A stretch of DNA of 64,000 nucleotides, from positions 4,922,649 to 4,986,648 of the forward strand of contig CM055312.2 in NCBI GenBank assembly GCA_029255685.2, written 5' to 3'. The notes beneath the pieces were generated by a model. The model searched no databases and was not told the origin of the DNA. It saw only the letters and a program-made list of their open reading frames with translations. Of this stretch, positions 11,860 through 23,372 are shown piece by piece (position 1 is the stretch's first letter; each line of letters opens with the position of its first letter). A program made the position numbers and the translations under genes. This DNA comes from Silene conica. Taxonomy: Eukaryota > Streptophyta > Magnoliopsida > Caryophyllales > Caryophyllaceae.

Positions 11860-12215
11860 CACTACAACAAATTGACACTTGCGCCACGATTTATGCCATG
11901 GGATTTTATAATTTGTGGCTAAATTTTGTTTAGCCACGGGAAAAATTTCATTCACTATTTTAGAAATATTTTATGCCACGGGAAAAAAATTTCCCGTGGA
12001 AAAAGTCAATTGCGCCACAATTTAAGTTACGGTCGTGGCTAATAATCATTCTTGCCACGAACAATGTCACACCCGTGGCAAACATATATTTAGCCACAGA
12101 TCATTCCGTGACAAATATTTCTTTAGCCATGGCATATATCTTGTCCGTGGCAACATATTTTCTTAGCCACGAAACTAGTAACAAACACCAGTGGCTAAAG
12201 GAAAATACAAAAGTT
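11860..12215. mobile_element. one terminal region of a CACTA (En/Spm) element
   Basis: It begins CACTACAACAAATTGACAC. It is followed by many direct and inverted copies of a short subterminal motif (GCCACGG / CCGTGGC, about every 20-40 bp to 12200), the typical architecture of CACTA ends that bind the element's own protein. A clear right end (TTGTAGTG) was not found. AATTTGTGTAGT near 12816 is a possible degraded one. Confidence 0.6.
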
Positions 12216-12764
12216 GAATGAAACTTAATCAAATATACATAATATGAAAAATTTAAATATAATTTTTTGAAATTTTTTTGATTAATTTAATAGATATTTG
12301 GTATTCGATTATTTAGCCCAATAAGAAATGTAGAACTTCTATAAAATGATACACACGTAAAGAAAATTATCAACGTCTTAATTTTTTATTTTTTACACAC
12401 TACAATACTTTTTAGTGATTTTTCATAACATCGATAATTTAATAAATAATGAATTTGAATATATAATTATGTTTATTAAAGTCGTGAATTTCTCGTAAAT
12501 TAGTTTATCTTTTTCTGTTAAATTTTATAATTTTCTCAACACAAGAATAATTGTAAACATAGACACGCCAATTGCAATGGCGTGTTTTTGACATTTTTTA
12601 ATTTATTATTAATTTAATAGTAAACACGCCAATTCAAATGACGTGTCTATCCCGTGTTTCAGGTCCGTATTTTCCGAGCCTTCGTGGACACCATTTCGAC
12701 AAAGATTTTCAAAACCAACCCAAAACAATAAATATTTTATTTTTGAGCATTATTTTAAAAAATC
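12216..12764. other. AT-rich sequence, nothing assigned
   Basis: Contains only a short imperfect palindrome, ACACGCCAATTGCAATGGCGTGT-like, around 12565-12590 and its partial repeat near 12625. No gene evidence. Confidence 0.4.
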
Positions 12765-12826
12765 GTTCTGATATCCGTCACAAGCTTGTGACAGATATCG
12801 CCGTCATAAATGAGAATTTGTGTAGT
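12765..12826. repeat. single arm of a GTCACAAGCTTGTGAC foldback repeat
   Basis: GATATCCGTCACAAGCTTGTGACAGATATC followed by a tail ending GAGAATTTGTG (12816). The same arm occurs in two-armed copies at 13955-14134 and 60998-61187. Confidence 0.55.
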
Positions 12827-13178
12827 TTTTAAAGTTAGGCTGAGTTCAACATCGGTTTGAGCTCGAGTTTATTTTATGAACAATTGTTTTCGTTGATTTG
12901 TCGATATTGGTACATATCACATTCAAAATATAAATATTAAAAGAAAAACAAATTTACAATACAATTATAGTCCGATGATGATTAAATGAGTTTCCTTCCT
13001 GCCAACTCCGAAACCTACACATGTTTGTGTCATGTTCGTATCAGCGTATTGTTTGTTTTCACAATCAGGCCGTTGTCGTGTTCACGTGTAGCTTTCTACC
13101 TTCTTCTTTCAAAATAAAAAAGAGCAGGCGTATATTGTGAAACTGAAATCAATTAATAAAATAGATAAGCCTTTAGAT
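12827..13178. other. no gene evidence
   Basis: AT-rich spacer beyond the 3' end of the possible small gene. No open frame, terminal repeat or known motif was recognised. Confidence 0.4.
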
Positions 13179-13184
13179 TTTATT
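13179..13184 (-). terminator. AATAAA polyadenylation signal of the possible small gene
   Basis: The minus strand reads AATAAA about 210 bp after the TAA of the small two-exon model. Such hexamers are common by chance in AT-rich DNA. Confidence 0.3.
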
Positions 13185-13393
13185 CAAGATCTTGATACGG
13201 TACATAGTTCAACTTAAAAGTATATAAAAAAAGGACGAACAGACACTATATATAAAAACAACATAAGTTGATTCTCGAGACGATACAATACCAGAACCAC
13301 CACCATGACCATATAGGAGTATATAGTATCAAGATCACCCACGGAAGATATACCTAAAGGCGGAACACTAAGGTAAAAGTGTTGGGATGCATC

Positions 13394-13733
13394 TTACACC
13401 GGGACAGAGGCGTCCGCTCCATCCTTTGTCTCCTGCACACCGACCACCGTACCAATAACACTAACATTAGAATTTAATTAATCACAATTATAATTACGAG
13501 TTCTCGTGATCAATTACATACAGTCATATTACAACCATGTTATTATTGTTACACAAAACCAGGCTATGAGGCTGAATAATATTTCCTCGTCTCAGTCAAT
13601 AATTTATTCTTGTTTTAATGTAGAATAATCACTAGGACACAACTAATTGTATGTACTATACCTGACATGGTTCCCACGTGTCAAGACCGCTACGACTTGG
13701 GTGTAAATTATTGAGGGTTGAAATAGTTGCCAT
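13394..13733 (-). CDS. possible small two-exon gene encoding a 36-residue peptide of unknown function
   Basis: On the minus strand a Met codon at 13733 in a good context (GTGAAAATGGC) opens a 24-codon exon ending TGTCAG at 13662. A consensus GT donor follows (13661-13660). An AG acceptor at 13434-13433 (GTGTGCAG) leads to a second exon, 13432-13394, ending in TAA. The model gives 36 residues with one Cys and one Trp and no obvious signal peptide or known domain. A TATA box lies about 100 bp upstream, a G-box further up, and AATAAA is about 210 bp downstream. Without splicing the frame stops after 25 codons. I do not recognise the family; it may be a remnant or a non-coding transcript. Both flanks are repeat-rich. 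Confidence 0.35.
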
Positions 13734-13831
13734 TTTCACAAAGAAAAGAGTATATTGTTCTTCTAAGATTAATATGAAGTGTGTTACTTGTGTTATGATT
13801 TTGTACTAAACACATTTCACTTCTTCACTCC

Positions 13832-13838
13832 ATTTATA
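13832..13838 (-). promoter_or_regulatory. TATA box of the possible small gene
   Basis: TATAAAT on the minus strand lies about 100 bp upstream of the Met codon at 13733. Confidence 0.4.
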
Positions 13839-13921
13839 GAAGGTTTGTCAAGCTTATCTAGAGTTTATAGATTTAAATAATAAATGTACTACTCTAAATA
13901 ATGCATTAAAATTAAGTAAGC

Positions 13922-13927
13922 CACGTG
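13922..13927. promoter_or_regulatory. G-box upstream of the possible small gene
   Basis: CACGTG within GCCACGTGAAAC, about 84 bp upstream of the TATA box. G-boxes bind plant bZIP and bHLH factors. A second CACGTG is inside exon 1 (13675-13680). Confidence 0.35.
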
Positions 13928-13954
13928 AAACACTTCTATCGGGTTGTCTCCATA

Positions 13955-14134
13955 TAACGGTATATCCGTCACACGTTTGTGACGGGTTAAGTACTACCCA
14001 TGTGGATGAATAAGACAAAACGATTTGATATTCCCTTTTTCCTATGCTTTTGTCTTACTTACCCACATGGTATACTTGACCCGTCGCAAGTTTGCGACGG
14101 ATATGCCCGTCACAAATAAGAATTTGTGACAAGA
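13955..14134. mobile_element. two-armed foldback MITE of the GTCACAAG...GTGACGG family
   Basis: The left arm (CCGTCACACGTTTGTGACGG, then GTTAAGTACTACCCATGTGG) is inverted at the right end (CCACATGGTATACTTGACCCGTCGCAAG, then CCCGTCACAAATAAGAATTTGTG). The unit can fold into one long hairpin with short palindromes within each arm. No protein is encoded. The superfamily is not certain. Confidence 0.65.
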
Positions 14135-14683
14135 ATAATAGACACATTAAGTTTTCTTATAAGTACTCCCCCACCATAAACATCATTTTTGTAATTACTC
14201 CCTACTTAAAAAATTGATACCTTAATTTTTACTCGAGTTATAAATTGTTTTAAAAGTTAAATATCAAGTGGTTAAGAGCTCTCATTTATTAAGTTATTTG
14301 AAGTAGCAGATTCATCAAAATAGAGATGATGGTAAAGTTAGTGAGCTTGGAAGAGGAAGAACACCACCACCTATAATTGTCTTTGAAATAATTTATAACC
14401 CGAGTAAAGATTAACATAGCAGTTTTGAATTTGTTATTTTAGAAATATGATAGTTAAGAAGTTGATAGTTATGCCTCGAAATAGTTAAAAAAAACACTAG
14501 AATATTTTTTTTTTACATTTTACGAGAGATCTAAGTTGATGCCACCGACTTTTAAACCGTCTCCAAAAAGTTGGACACAATATTTAATAGAAGTCATAAA
14601 AGCAGCAATATTGTTAGATTCACAAAAATAATGTGTGCACAGGTAATACATTTGATAATAAATTTGTGTGCGAGATTTAACAA
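14135..14683. other. no gene evidence
   Basis: AT-rich spacer between a MITE and a Helitron. No open frame or terminal repeat recognised. Confidence 0.4.
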
Positions 14684-14714
14684 TCATCTATCTATCTATC
14701 TATCTATCTATCTA
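14684..14714. repeat. (TATC)n microsatellite at a Helitron 5' end
   Basis: About seven TATC/ATCT repeats run directly into TCTATATTAATAAAA, the likely Helitron start. This makes the exact start ambiguous. Confidence 0.85.
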
Positions 14715-16529
14715 TATTAATAAAAAAACGTTTTTTTCCGAGCACTTATAGAGTCTCCAATATTAATGAATTACCTACACTTGAAAATTTTTGCCATTAA
14801 TAAATGGAGCTTTTTTTTAGCGATTACTACAGGGGTTCAACTTTTACAAAATACCTAGAATAAATTTAATGAATGTTATCGCGTATCTTTTTCAAATATA
14901 AAGAAGATAATATATTAATTGTACTTGAATATAATATTCAAGTTAGTTGTTGAACCAAATAATAGAGTTTGCCGCAATAAATTAAACCCGTCTATATAAT
15001 AACATAAAAAGCCTAGATTGAGTAGTATTAGATTAACACGTAGCGCACTATATTGACATGATACAATAATTTTATATTTTAAATTTTAAAAAAACGTAAA
15101 AATAGAAAATGGAAAGACAAAGTACATAAAAACCTAGATTAAGTAGTTACTTAATAGCATACCACTACATTTACATGTTTGACCAATTTTTTATTATTAT
15201 TTAAAAAAAGAGTAAGAATAGAAAATGAAAAGACAAAGTAATAGACTAATTACTCATGTTATTTAAACCTTCATTAATATTATACTTAATAATCATAATT
15301 TAGAGCTAAACTTTTAATATTCTACTGTTATAAAAAATTTCATCTATAAAAGAAAACGAATCTATAAAATTTTTAGCACATTCCTAGCAAAACAAATTAA
15401 TGAATTTTCTTATTTTCACCAAATTATTTCATTTGATTTATTTTTCAACACCTTTTATATCTTTACTTTGTTGTGAGCATGAATCAAATTAACAAGAAAT
15501 GAGAAAATAAGAGAGAAATAGAAGGGAAGTGGGGAATTTGGCTAACGTTTGTATTATATAGTTCATTTTAGGTATTAGCAAATGCTTTTTTTGAAGACAC
15601 TTGAGACCTTTGATAATTGAATATAATTATCGATGAATTGTCAAATTTTTGTGAAAGAATTCAAAACTTGACTAAACCGTAACTCTCTTTTTAATTTCAT
15701 ATTTTTAATAGTGATAGTTTATTTTGCCAATATTTTTAATATATTCATCATTGTTAATGTATAGTGAATTTATTAATATTGATATTAACAACAAAATAAA
15801 AATATGACTAATTATTTATATATTTAATTATGTTTGTTTAAATGGTAAATTTGTATATTGCTTGTGATTTGAGTACTAATGAGATATGATGCATTTGATT
15901 TTGTTATCTTATTGATGCTTTGATGATAACATATCAAAAATACATTGTATATACCCATCGATTTTTTATAATTCGTTTATATTAATTCTCTTAATATTTA
16001 TTTATGTTTTATCCCAAAAAAAAACAGATAATAATGAGTAGCATATTTCTTTATTTTTAATTTTTAATTTGAGAATTCATATGTTATTTTATCTATTACT
16101 TACCCCAATTATTTTATTTTTATTAATTAAACATTACAACAGTTTAGAAAAAAATAAGTGAAAAATATTTTAATTCTTAAATATTATCATTATTTCCAAA
16201 CTAGAAAAATATAGAGGCATCCAAACTATGATTAATATTACATATTATTTTTGTTACTAATACAGACTTTGATCGTTTTAATAAAGTTCGATTAACAAAA
16301 ATATCATTTTAGTTAACATTGAGCAAAAATTATATTATTTGATTACAAAAGCAATGAGAGTGAGAATGAGAATAACAAAATATTACGGTATAATAAAAAA
16401 AAACATACTACTATAAAATGATGTGAATATAAAACTACTACAAAACGCGGTAAAAAAACATTTACGCTAGCAAAAATTTATTAATGAAGAGTTTAAAAAA
16501 TCCCGTGATTTCACGGGAAACTAAGCTAG
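14711..16529 (+). mobile_element. non-autonomous Helitron
   Basis: It starts TCTATATTAATAAAA after an A and ends with a 7-bp stem (CCCGTGA/TCACGGG, 16502-16517), then AAACTAAG and CTAG, followed by T at 16530. This is the TC...hairpin...CTAG pattern with insertion between A and T. No Rep/helicase coding region is present. The start may instead be one of the earlier TC dinucleotides in the microsatellite. Confidence 0.7.
15002..15245. repeat. tandem duplication of about 122 bp inside the Helitron
   Basis: The segment from ACATAAAAAGCCTAGATT (15002) to GAAAATGGAAAGACAAAGT is repeated, diverged, from ACATAAAAACCTAGATT (15124) to GAAAATGAAAAGACAAAGT. Confidence 0.6.
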
Positions 16530-16780
16530 TTAATATATTAAAACATAATTTGTATATGGGAATATCAAAGATGAATCCGTGACAGGGGCTTTTTTACAGG
16601 GGTGCAGGGTTTCACCCGCACCCTCTTTATTTCGAAATATTTGGGAATTAGTTTCAATAAATTTATTAAATATTTGGCGGTGTATTGGTTAGATACTGAC
16701 ATTTTTCCACTTTTATCTCATTTAGTAATAAATTTTGACTTTAATGCTTATTTAATAATGTAGTATCATATTATTGGATT

Positions 16781-16950
16781 ACAATTATTTCGATAATATT
16801 ATAAAACATACTCTTTCCACGTTAAAGAGTTATATACTTACAAATTTATCCGAAGCATTTTATCTACAATTATTTCGATTATATTATAAAACATACTCTT
16901 TCCCCGTTAAAGAGTTATATACTTACAAATTTATACAAAGTATTTTATTT
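16781..16950. repeat. 85-bp tandem duplication
   Basis: Two copies, 16781-16865 and 16866-16950, both start ACAATTATTTCGAT and contain ACATACTCTTTCC and GTTAAAGAGTTATATACTT with few differences. The 62-codon open frame across it is a product of the repeat and has no protein-like character. Confidence 0.85.
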
Positions 16951-17313
16951 TTACATTTTTGAATTATTTAAAACCAATTTGTTTAATTTTGTGTTTTACT
17001 TTAGCCTCACGATTTTATTGTGTTTAATTAGTTCATATCGCCAAAATAATTGTTAAACTTTTACGTCATGGCTATAATCCTAAATACGCCCTGAATCCGT
17101 GATTAAATAAATAAATCCTTTTGCATGCATGGAGACGTGGCATTTTCTAGCGCAGAGCATCGCAAGTTTCGCCAACATTGATTGTCATTATTCGAATTCA
17201 GACAAAATTAATAGTGGGTCCATATTTGCAATTATGCAAGTCTTAGTGGACCCACACATGCAATTATGCAAATTTAATAGACCCACACATATTATGCAAA
17301 TCTAATAGAGCCA

Positions 17314-18440
17314 CGCGGTGTTAACGAGTTGAGCCGAGCTTGAACTTGATCTTGCTTGGCTTGTGCTCGATTATCAAAACTCGAGTTCGAGCTCTAGCTC
17401 GAGCTCGAACCGATCTTACCCAAGCTTGAAAAAATGCGCTCGTTACAAAGCTTGCGAGTTTTAACACGAGCTCGAGCCAAACTTGAGCCTAATTGTGCCT
17501 ATACAAAATTGTTTATTTTTTATATTTTTCGTCCGATATTTTCAATAACCAAGTTCGAAAATTATATGTAAAAATATTTAGCAACTCAACAAGATATCTG
17601 ATATATATGTACAAAGATATAATAACGATAAAATATTTTTATAAAGTATGATTAATATCTTATGTAATCTCAAATCAGTGGCGCACCCATGATTTTTGTG
17701 CAAGGGGGCACAAAAACTTTTGGATGCGTTATTTATGCGTGCCTAAGGAAACATTTTTATATTTTCAATTTTTTTCCTATTTAAATTAATATTTAAGTAA
17801 AAAGATGGGAAAAAATTTAGACTTATAGATAGTATTTTTTTTCAAAATTAACGTTTTTTCTAAAATACTACAAAATATATATATTTTAAGTATATATAAA
17901 AATAATGACTTAAAATAATAGAATATAATACATTTTGGTACAAAATTTGCCAATTAATTCAAGTAGTTCAATGGCTTAGAACTTATCACGTAGTCTAAAG
18001 GTAATGGGTTCGAGTCTTAAATTATGCAATTTTTTCATATATATGAGTCTTAAATTATGCAATTTTTTCATATATATTTGAAAGAGACCCAAAAAATTAT
18101 AAATATAATGTAGCTAGGAGGAGTTGATCCTCCATCTCCTGGATGGAAATTATCATTCTATCCAACTACACAATGATAACTATATAATTTTATTGAAGAC
18201 TTATAAGAATTTATGTCGAAAATTTCATGGTGGGCACCTGCCCAGGGCCCACCCCTAGATCCGCCCATGTCTCAAATGTTCGAGCCGCTCGCGAGCTTTT
18301 CGAGTCGAGTCAGCCTTTGCTCGGCTTGACTCGTTAAGCTCTCGAGCCGAGTCCGAGCTTGAGCCGGGCTCACACAGGCCGAGCTTTGACCGAGTCGATC
18401 TCGAATTGTTCGCGAGTTGTCTCGTCTCATTAACAGCCCT
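17314..18440. mobile_element. hAT-like element rich in GAGCTCGAGC motifs, interrupted by another hAT
   Basis: Left end CGCGGTGTTAACGAG and the reverse complement of the right end AGGGCTGTTAATGAG pair as imperfect terminal inverted repeats. Both end regions (17314-17475 and 18278-18440) carry many overlapping GAGCTCGAGC/GAGCCGAG motifs as subterminal repeats. The middle is taken up by the element at 17676-18269. I found no clear 8-bp target duplication for the outer element, so its exact ends are provisional. Confidence 0.5.
17676..18269. mobile_element. non-autonomous hAT element with 8-bp target duplication
   Basis: The element starts CAGTGGCGCACCCATG and ends AGATCCGCCCATG. The 8-bp duplication TCTCAAAT is perfect on both sides (17668-17675 and 18270-18277). 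Terminal repeats are short and imperfect. No transposase is encoded. It contains two tRNA-like segments at about 17960-18018 and 18111-18181. Confidence 0.8.
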
Positions 18441-19871
18441 CACCCACACATGCCACACAAATTATCGGGCAATATCCGTTCCAATTTTATGACCCGAAAA
18501 ATAAAGTTCCCTTGATTAGATAAGGTCAAGCCACTTATGATTCCCTAATTATTTTTATACATGTGAATAGTACTTGACCCGTCACAAACTTGCGACTAAT
18601 ATACCATTTGGAGACGAATATATATACTCATCACGCACCGAATTACGCAGAACCACTAATTCTGCGCATTAATTATTGTAAGAAACCATAACTCATCTAT
18701 TGAAGTTTTTGCTTAAATGGTCTTAAAAGCAAACTAATTAACAAAGTTGGGTCGGTTTCAAATTATTTATCGAAAATGGTTCCACGTTATCATTTCTATT
18801 TTTCCTTTTTTGTTTTGTTTTAGTTTATCATTAAGTGCTCATATGTTAACATTGTTTTTTTGGGTGCGATCATATATTGAAATTGTAGGCTATATTTTTA
18901 CGGCATTACAAAAGGTATAAATTAATTGCATATAAAAGAAATTATTAGAGAACATGGGGAAAATGGTGGGGCCTTGTATAAAAATAAATTAAATAATGCA
19001 CGTTGTTGTTTTAATAAATTAGATTACAGAAATTGATGAGCTAATGAGTTGGTTCGAAATGACTTACTTTTTATATTATGTAGATTAAGAGACTTCTCAC
19101 AAGAGGAAATTATTTTAAATTTTATTTTTCATGTTATGTGTCTCATTAATTTAATGGAAGATAGTTTCTAGAAGACATATTATTTATCTATACATTTAAA
19201 ATTGACATTATTAATTTTTCCTATTAAATATGAGAACAAATTGAATTTATAATGTAATCAAAAGAATTGAGTAAAGTCATGAAATGTGTATCATAATAAA
19301 ATTTGTTATTACAAAACCTAATAATTTCAATTTATAAATCTTCTCAAATAATTTTAAAGTTTTATTTCTTCTCAAAAAATTAATAATGTCAAATAATAAT
19401 TTTTTTTATACGAATTAAGTACATGGTAAGTTTGTTTTTTTTACGAAACTAAGAATATCAATTTATAGGTTTTTCATTTATAAATTTTAGATTTATACCA
19501 ATTTTATTATATTTTAATTAAAAATTTATAATAACTAAAGATTATATCTTAATTAAAAGATAATTATTTAATAAAAATGAAGGATTGTTTCCTTATTCAG
19601 CCAAATTATAATGACTTAACGTTTAGGTCCTTGTCTTATCCATACCTCGATAAAAAAAGACAAATTGAATTTTTGGAAGAAAATGTTCAAATCATTGCAA
19701 AATGGTCGACTATTCGAAACATGACCTCGCTATCTGTATGTTATATGTATTTGAAAACTATCGCCAAAATTACATTATTACCTTCCTGTAGTTCATCATC
19801 GTCATCTGGAATAAAGGAATTACATATGTTAGTGTTTACAATAATGAGACGATACAGATTGAATAGTATTA
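18441..19871. other. AT-rich sequence with one foldback arm
   Basis: No gene evidence. About 18545-18612 is a diverged single arm of the GTCACAAG foldback family (GTACTTGACCCGTCACAAAC). The open frame at 19577-19906 starts in AT-rich DNA, runs into the MITE at 19872 and resembles no family I know. Confidence 0.4.
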
Positions 19872-20195
19872 GAGCATCTCCAATGGACAGCTACAACACG
19901 TTGTAGCTTGATTTATTAATACAGTTTTTTAAGCTATTTTGCTCTTCGACTATATATCGCTCCAATGGTGGGATACAACATTTTCTAATATTATGGGTCC
20001 CACAATAAGATATTCCTCCAATCATAAACTTACCTTTTATTTTATTTTTATTTTTTTAAAACCTAGCTACATGCTTGGTAGAGCTACCATGCTTATAAGC
20101 TACATGAATATTTCTTTACTCCAATGGTAAGCTACTTGCTTGCTATTTTATAAATATTGCAAGCAAGTCCCTAAAACAAACCATTGGAGATGCTC
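19872..20195. mobile_element. Tourist-like (PIF/Harbinger) MITE
   Basis: GAGCATCTCCAATGG at the left is mirrored by CCATTGGAGATGCTC at the right. A 3-bp TTA target duplication is present (19869-19871 and 20196-20198). The 324-bp size, these ends and the TTA duplication are characteristic of Tourist-like MITEs mobilised by PIF/Harbinger transposases. Confidence 0.88.
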
Positions 20196-20198
20196 TTA

Positions 20199-21100
20199 TA
20201 GGTACATATGTTACGTTCATCGTCATTATTGTCTTGCAATCCATGATCTTCCAATTGTGTTCGAGTTGAGATATAGTTGCTACATTCTCCTATGTTGTCA
20301 GTATAACACATCATGATATTTCAATACCGTTTTTTGTATGTATAAAAAACATTTTCTTGTAACTTTTACATAACAAACTATATATAGAAACATACCTTTT
20401 TCAGATGTTGTTTGACTTCTTTTACTGAACAAATATGTTGATTTATGACCTGTTTAAATTAAATTGAAATTGAAAGACGTTGATGATTGTTGTTACAAAT
20501 ATATAAGATTGGTGAAATTAATACATGGAACTGGAGATAGTTGATTATGAATCAGTTGAATACCTGAGTTGTTTGTGATTTAAGACAATTCTATTGCATT
20601 TAGCAAGTTTCTTGTAACACTTTGTATAACTTTGTCGTAGGTCTTGTTCTTTTTGGTTGAAACGAGCTGAATTGAATTAATTGGAGTATAGTTTAATTGA
20701 ACTAAATTGGGTGGAATTGAGATAGAGTGAATTTAGTTTAATTAAAAGTTAATTTTGTAAAGAAATTAATTGAACATAATTGATTGAACGTAAACAGAAT
20801 ACAGTCAAGCAAAATTGTAAAAAGCTAAAATTAAGCCAGAAAGAACCTATGGTTAGTAGACGGAAATAAATAACAAAATAAGAGAGAAAAGAGAGAAAGA
20901 GGTGTTTGAACCCTCAACTAACATGTAAGAGATCTGGTTCAACTAAGAATGGAATCGGTATTAGATCTCGGATGTGTGTGTCGATTAGGAATACACTATA
21001 AAACGATGTTAACAACTTTCGAAACTGTTTTGAGTGAGAAAGTGAGGCATGGTTTTCAAGATGCAGATGATACTATTTTTAGTCGTGTCTTAAATAGATA
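20199..21100. other. AT-rich sequence, nothing assigned
   Basis: I see no open frame, terminal repeat or known motif. Confidence 0.4.
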
Positions 21101-21104
21101 GACA

Positions 21105-21625
21105 GAAGGATGTGCATGCTTTGGTGGGGTGATCGTAGTGGTGGTATTATGATAGCATATGGGTGGTCGACGGTGGTCATAAGTATTCTGGTCAGAGTGG
21201 TATTCAGGTGAGAACAGAGGGTGTTTCAGGTCCTGTTTTGTAGGCTGTTTTCGAAGGGTTTGTGAGGGTGGTTATGAGCAATGGTTATGTCAGTTTGTAG
21301 GTGGATGTGAGGGGTGTAAGGTTATAGTAGTATTTATGGTGGTGAGGGTGTTGAGGGTAGGTCGAATTAGTGGTCATGGTAGGCTGAAGGTGGTTGTCCT
21401 AGCAGGTTCGCAGTGAGTGTTTACGGCTGTTTCGGTCATGGTTTTTGTAGTTGTTGGAGGATTTTTATGTAGGCATAGCGGTGGTTATGAAGTGTTGATA
21501 CCGAAGTTTTGATGTGTGGTGGTTTTCATGGTGGATTAAGGTTGTTGATGGGGGAGGGGGTGGTTTTGCTGCTGGTTGTGACGGGTTTTGCTGCTGCGCC
21601 TACTGGTTATGCAGGATGAAATGGA
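21105..21625. repeat. GTGG-rich low-complexity sequence
   Basis: The plus strand is strongly enriched in GTGG/GGT triplets, the reverse complement of the bias at 10920-11290. It may be a diverged relative of that repeat. The short open frame at 21514-21699 is composition-driven. Confidence 0.4.
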
Positions 21626-21839
21626 ATTGTAAACATCTCAGTCTCCCTTTAGGGGTCTTGATAAAAACAAAAATTAGAAAACAATGTGTATTCCTTTAAA
21701 ATTGTAAATTTGTAAGCTTTAAAATTAAAAACAATGTGCATTCTTATAAAACTGTAAATCTGATAAAATGAGCATGCCATATAGAAAATGATTAAAATCA
21801 ATATGCATTCCTTCCTCACTTTATTCATTATTCTCTTAT

Positions 21840-22395
21840 ATCATGAATCACCATTTGTCCTTTGATCTTTTTGAGATCCCCTCATTTCATTCAGTAGCCT
21901 GTTGACAAGTTTCTAGTTTTTTCATCCCTTTTCATGATTTGATATCTTTGGCATTTGTCTATGTCTACAGTGTGTAGCAGCTCCTCGAGTTCTTTGTCCC
22001 CTTCCATGATTTGCTCTTCTTGGGATCTGTCGCCTTCTTCAGTGTGTAGCTTGTACTCCATCACACCATCCCGTTATGTGATTTGTTCTTCTTGGGATCG
22101 GTCGCTGTTTTCAAGTTCTTCAGCCCCTTCCCCTTCTGCGAGTTGTTATTCTTAGGATCTGTCACTGTCTTCGCTACGTAACTCTTCCAATTCTTCATCT
22201 TCATCCATATTTTGTTCATCTTGGGATCCTTCACTTCCTTCAGTCGCTAGCTCCTCCGCTTCTTCATCACTAGTGTCATTCGTATCTTCGTCTTCTTCCT
22301 CCTCCTCCTCCTCCTCCTCCTCTTCCTCCTCCTCCTCCTCCTCTTCCTGTTCTTCTTCTTCTCCTTCTTCTCCTTCTCCTTCTCCTACTCTGTTT
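21840..22395 (-). pseudogene. decayed coding remnant with acidic repeats
   Basis: The minus strand encodes a long Glu-rich stretch from a (CTC)n/(TCC)n tract at 22290-22390. It is followed by at least three degenerate repeats of about 35 residues built around SQEEQI and ELEEL, with several stop codons between them. The repeats and their amphipathic, acidic character suggest the C-terminal region of a former gene or transposon protein. I do not recognise the family. Confidence 0.35.
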
Positions 22396-23069
22396 ACAGC
22401 ATGACAGTTCGATCATAAATGAACATAAATTTAAGGCCCTATTTGGTAAGTGTGAAATTACTTCCTTTGAATTTTTATTTAAAAATTAGTTCTTTAAGTT
22501 GGAAATTTTGTTAGAATTATTTTCTTAAATTGCTTTAAAACAGAATAAGTCACAAGCGGAATAAGTTCAAAAGCAGACGAATAAGTCACTTAAAGTGAAA
22601 TTTGAGAGTAATTTTAGCAAAAAAAAAGGAACATAAGGGGATAATTGTAGCAAACAATTTCAAACGGGTGTGATTTAAAAAAAAAATTGATATCAAAAGA
22701 GTGTAAAATCTAATTTATTCATTTGTTAAATACCATATTAGGTTAAATTAGTAGATTCTAGCTTAAATAGTAATTACACCGCTCAATTTTCTAATTTCAG
22801 GTGTTTGTTTGATGACATATTCGGCTATCATAGTGGCCAAAATCTAGTCTTCGGAATCAATTATTTACCTTGTGTTAAAAAAACTCTTCGGAATCAATAT
22901 AAAAGGTAATAGCAGTGAAAATGATACTACTCCACTCAATCCAAATTGTATCTTTACTTTTTCATGTATGTTAACGCACGTTTTACGTGGTTAATATTTT
23001 TAGCTAAGTATTTGCAAAAAATTACGTGGTTAATATCCTTAGCTACGTATTTGCAAAAATTATAAAAGT
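22396..23069. other. AT-rich sequence, nothing assigned
   Basis: It includes GGCCCTATTTGGTAAG at 22433, which looks like the end of a non-autonomous DNA transposon, but no matching inverted end was found. Confidence 0.35.
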
Positions 23070-23372
23070 TAGAGTAAATTAATAATAACTCCCCCTTCTA
23101 AAATTCCGTTTTCCAAAATTACTCCCTTATATAATTTTTTTCTAAAATTGCTCTCTATGATGTAATTTTATCAAAAATTGCTTCTAAACTCTAATTCAAA
23201 TGACTTATTATAAAAGTTTATGAATTGATTTCGTTTGTAACATAACCAAAAACTCTAATTCTAATGACTTATTTTACAAGTTTATGAATTGATTTCGTTT
23301 GTAACATAACCAATTTATACTTTGAAAGGTGTAACAATGGAGAATAAAGTTAAAAAAACATAGGGAATATGT

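Noticed and set aside
16774..16962. 62-codon open frame
   Set aside because: It is created by an 85-bp tandem duplication of AT-rich DNA.
19577..19906. 109-codon open frame
   Set aside because: It has poor codon character and no recognised motif, and it runs into a Tourist-like MITE.
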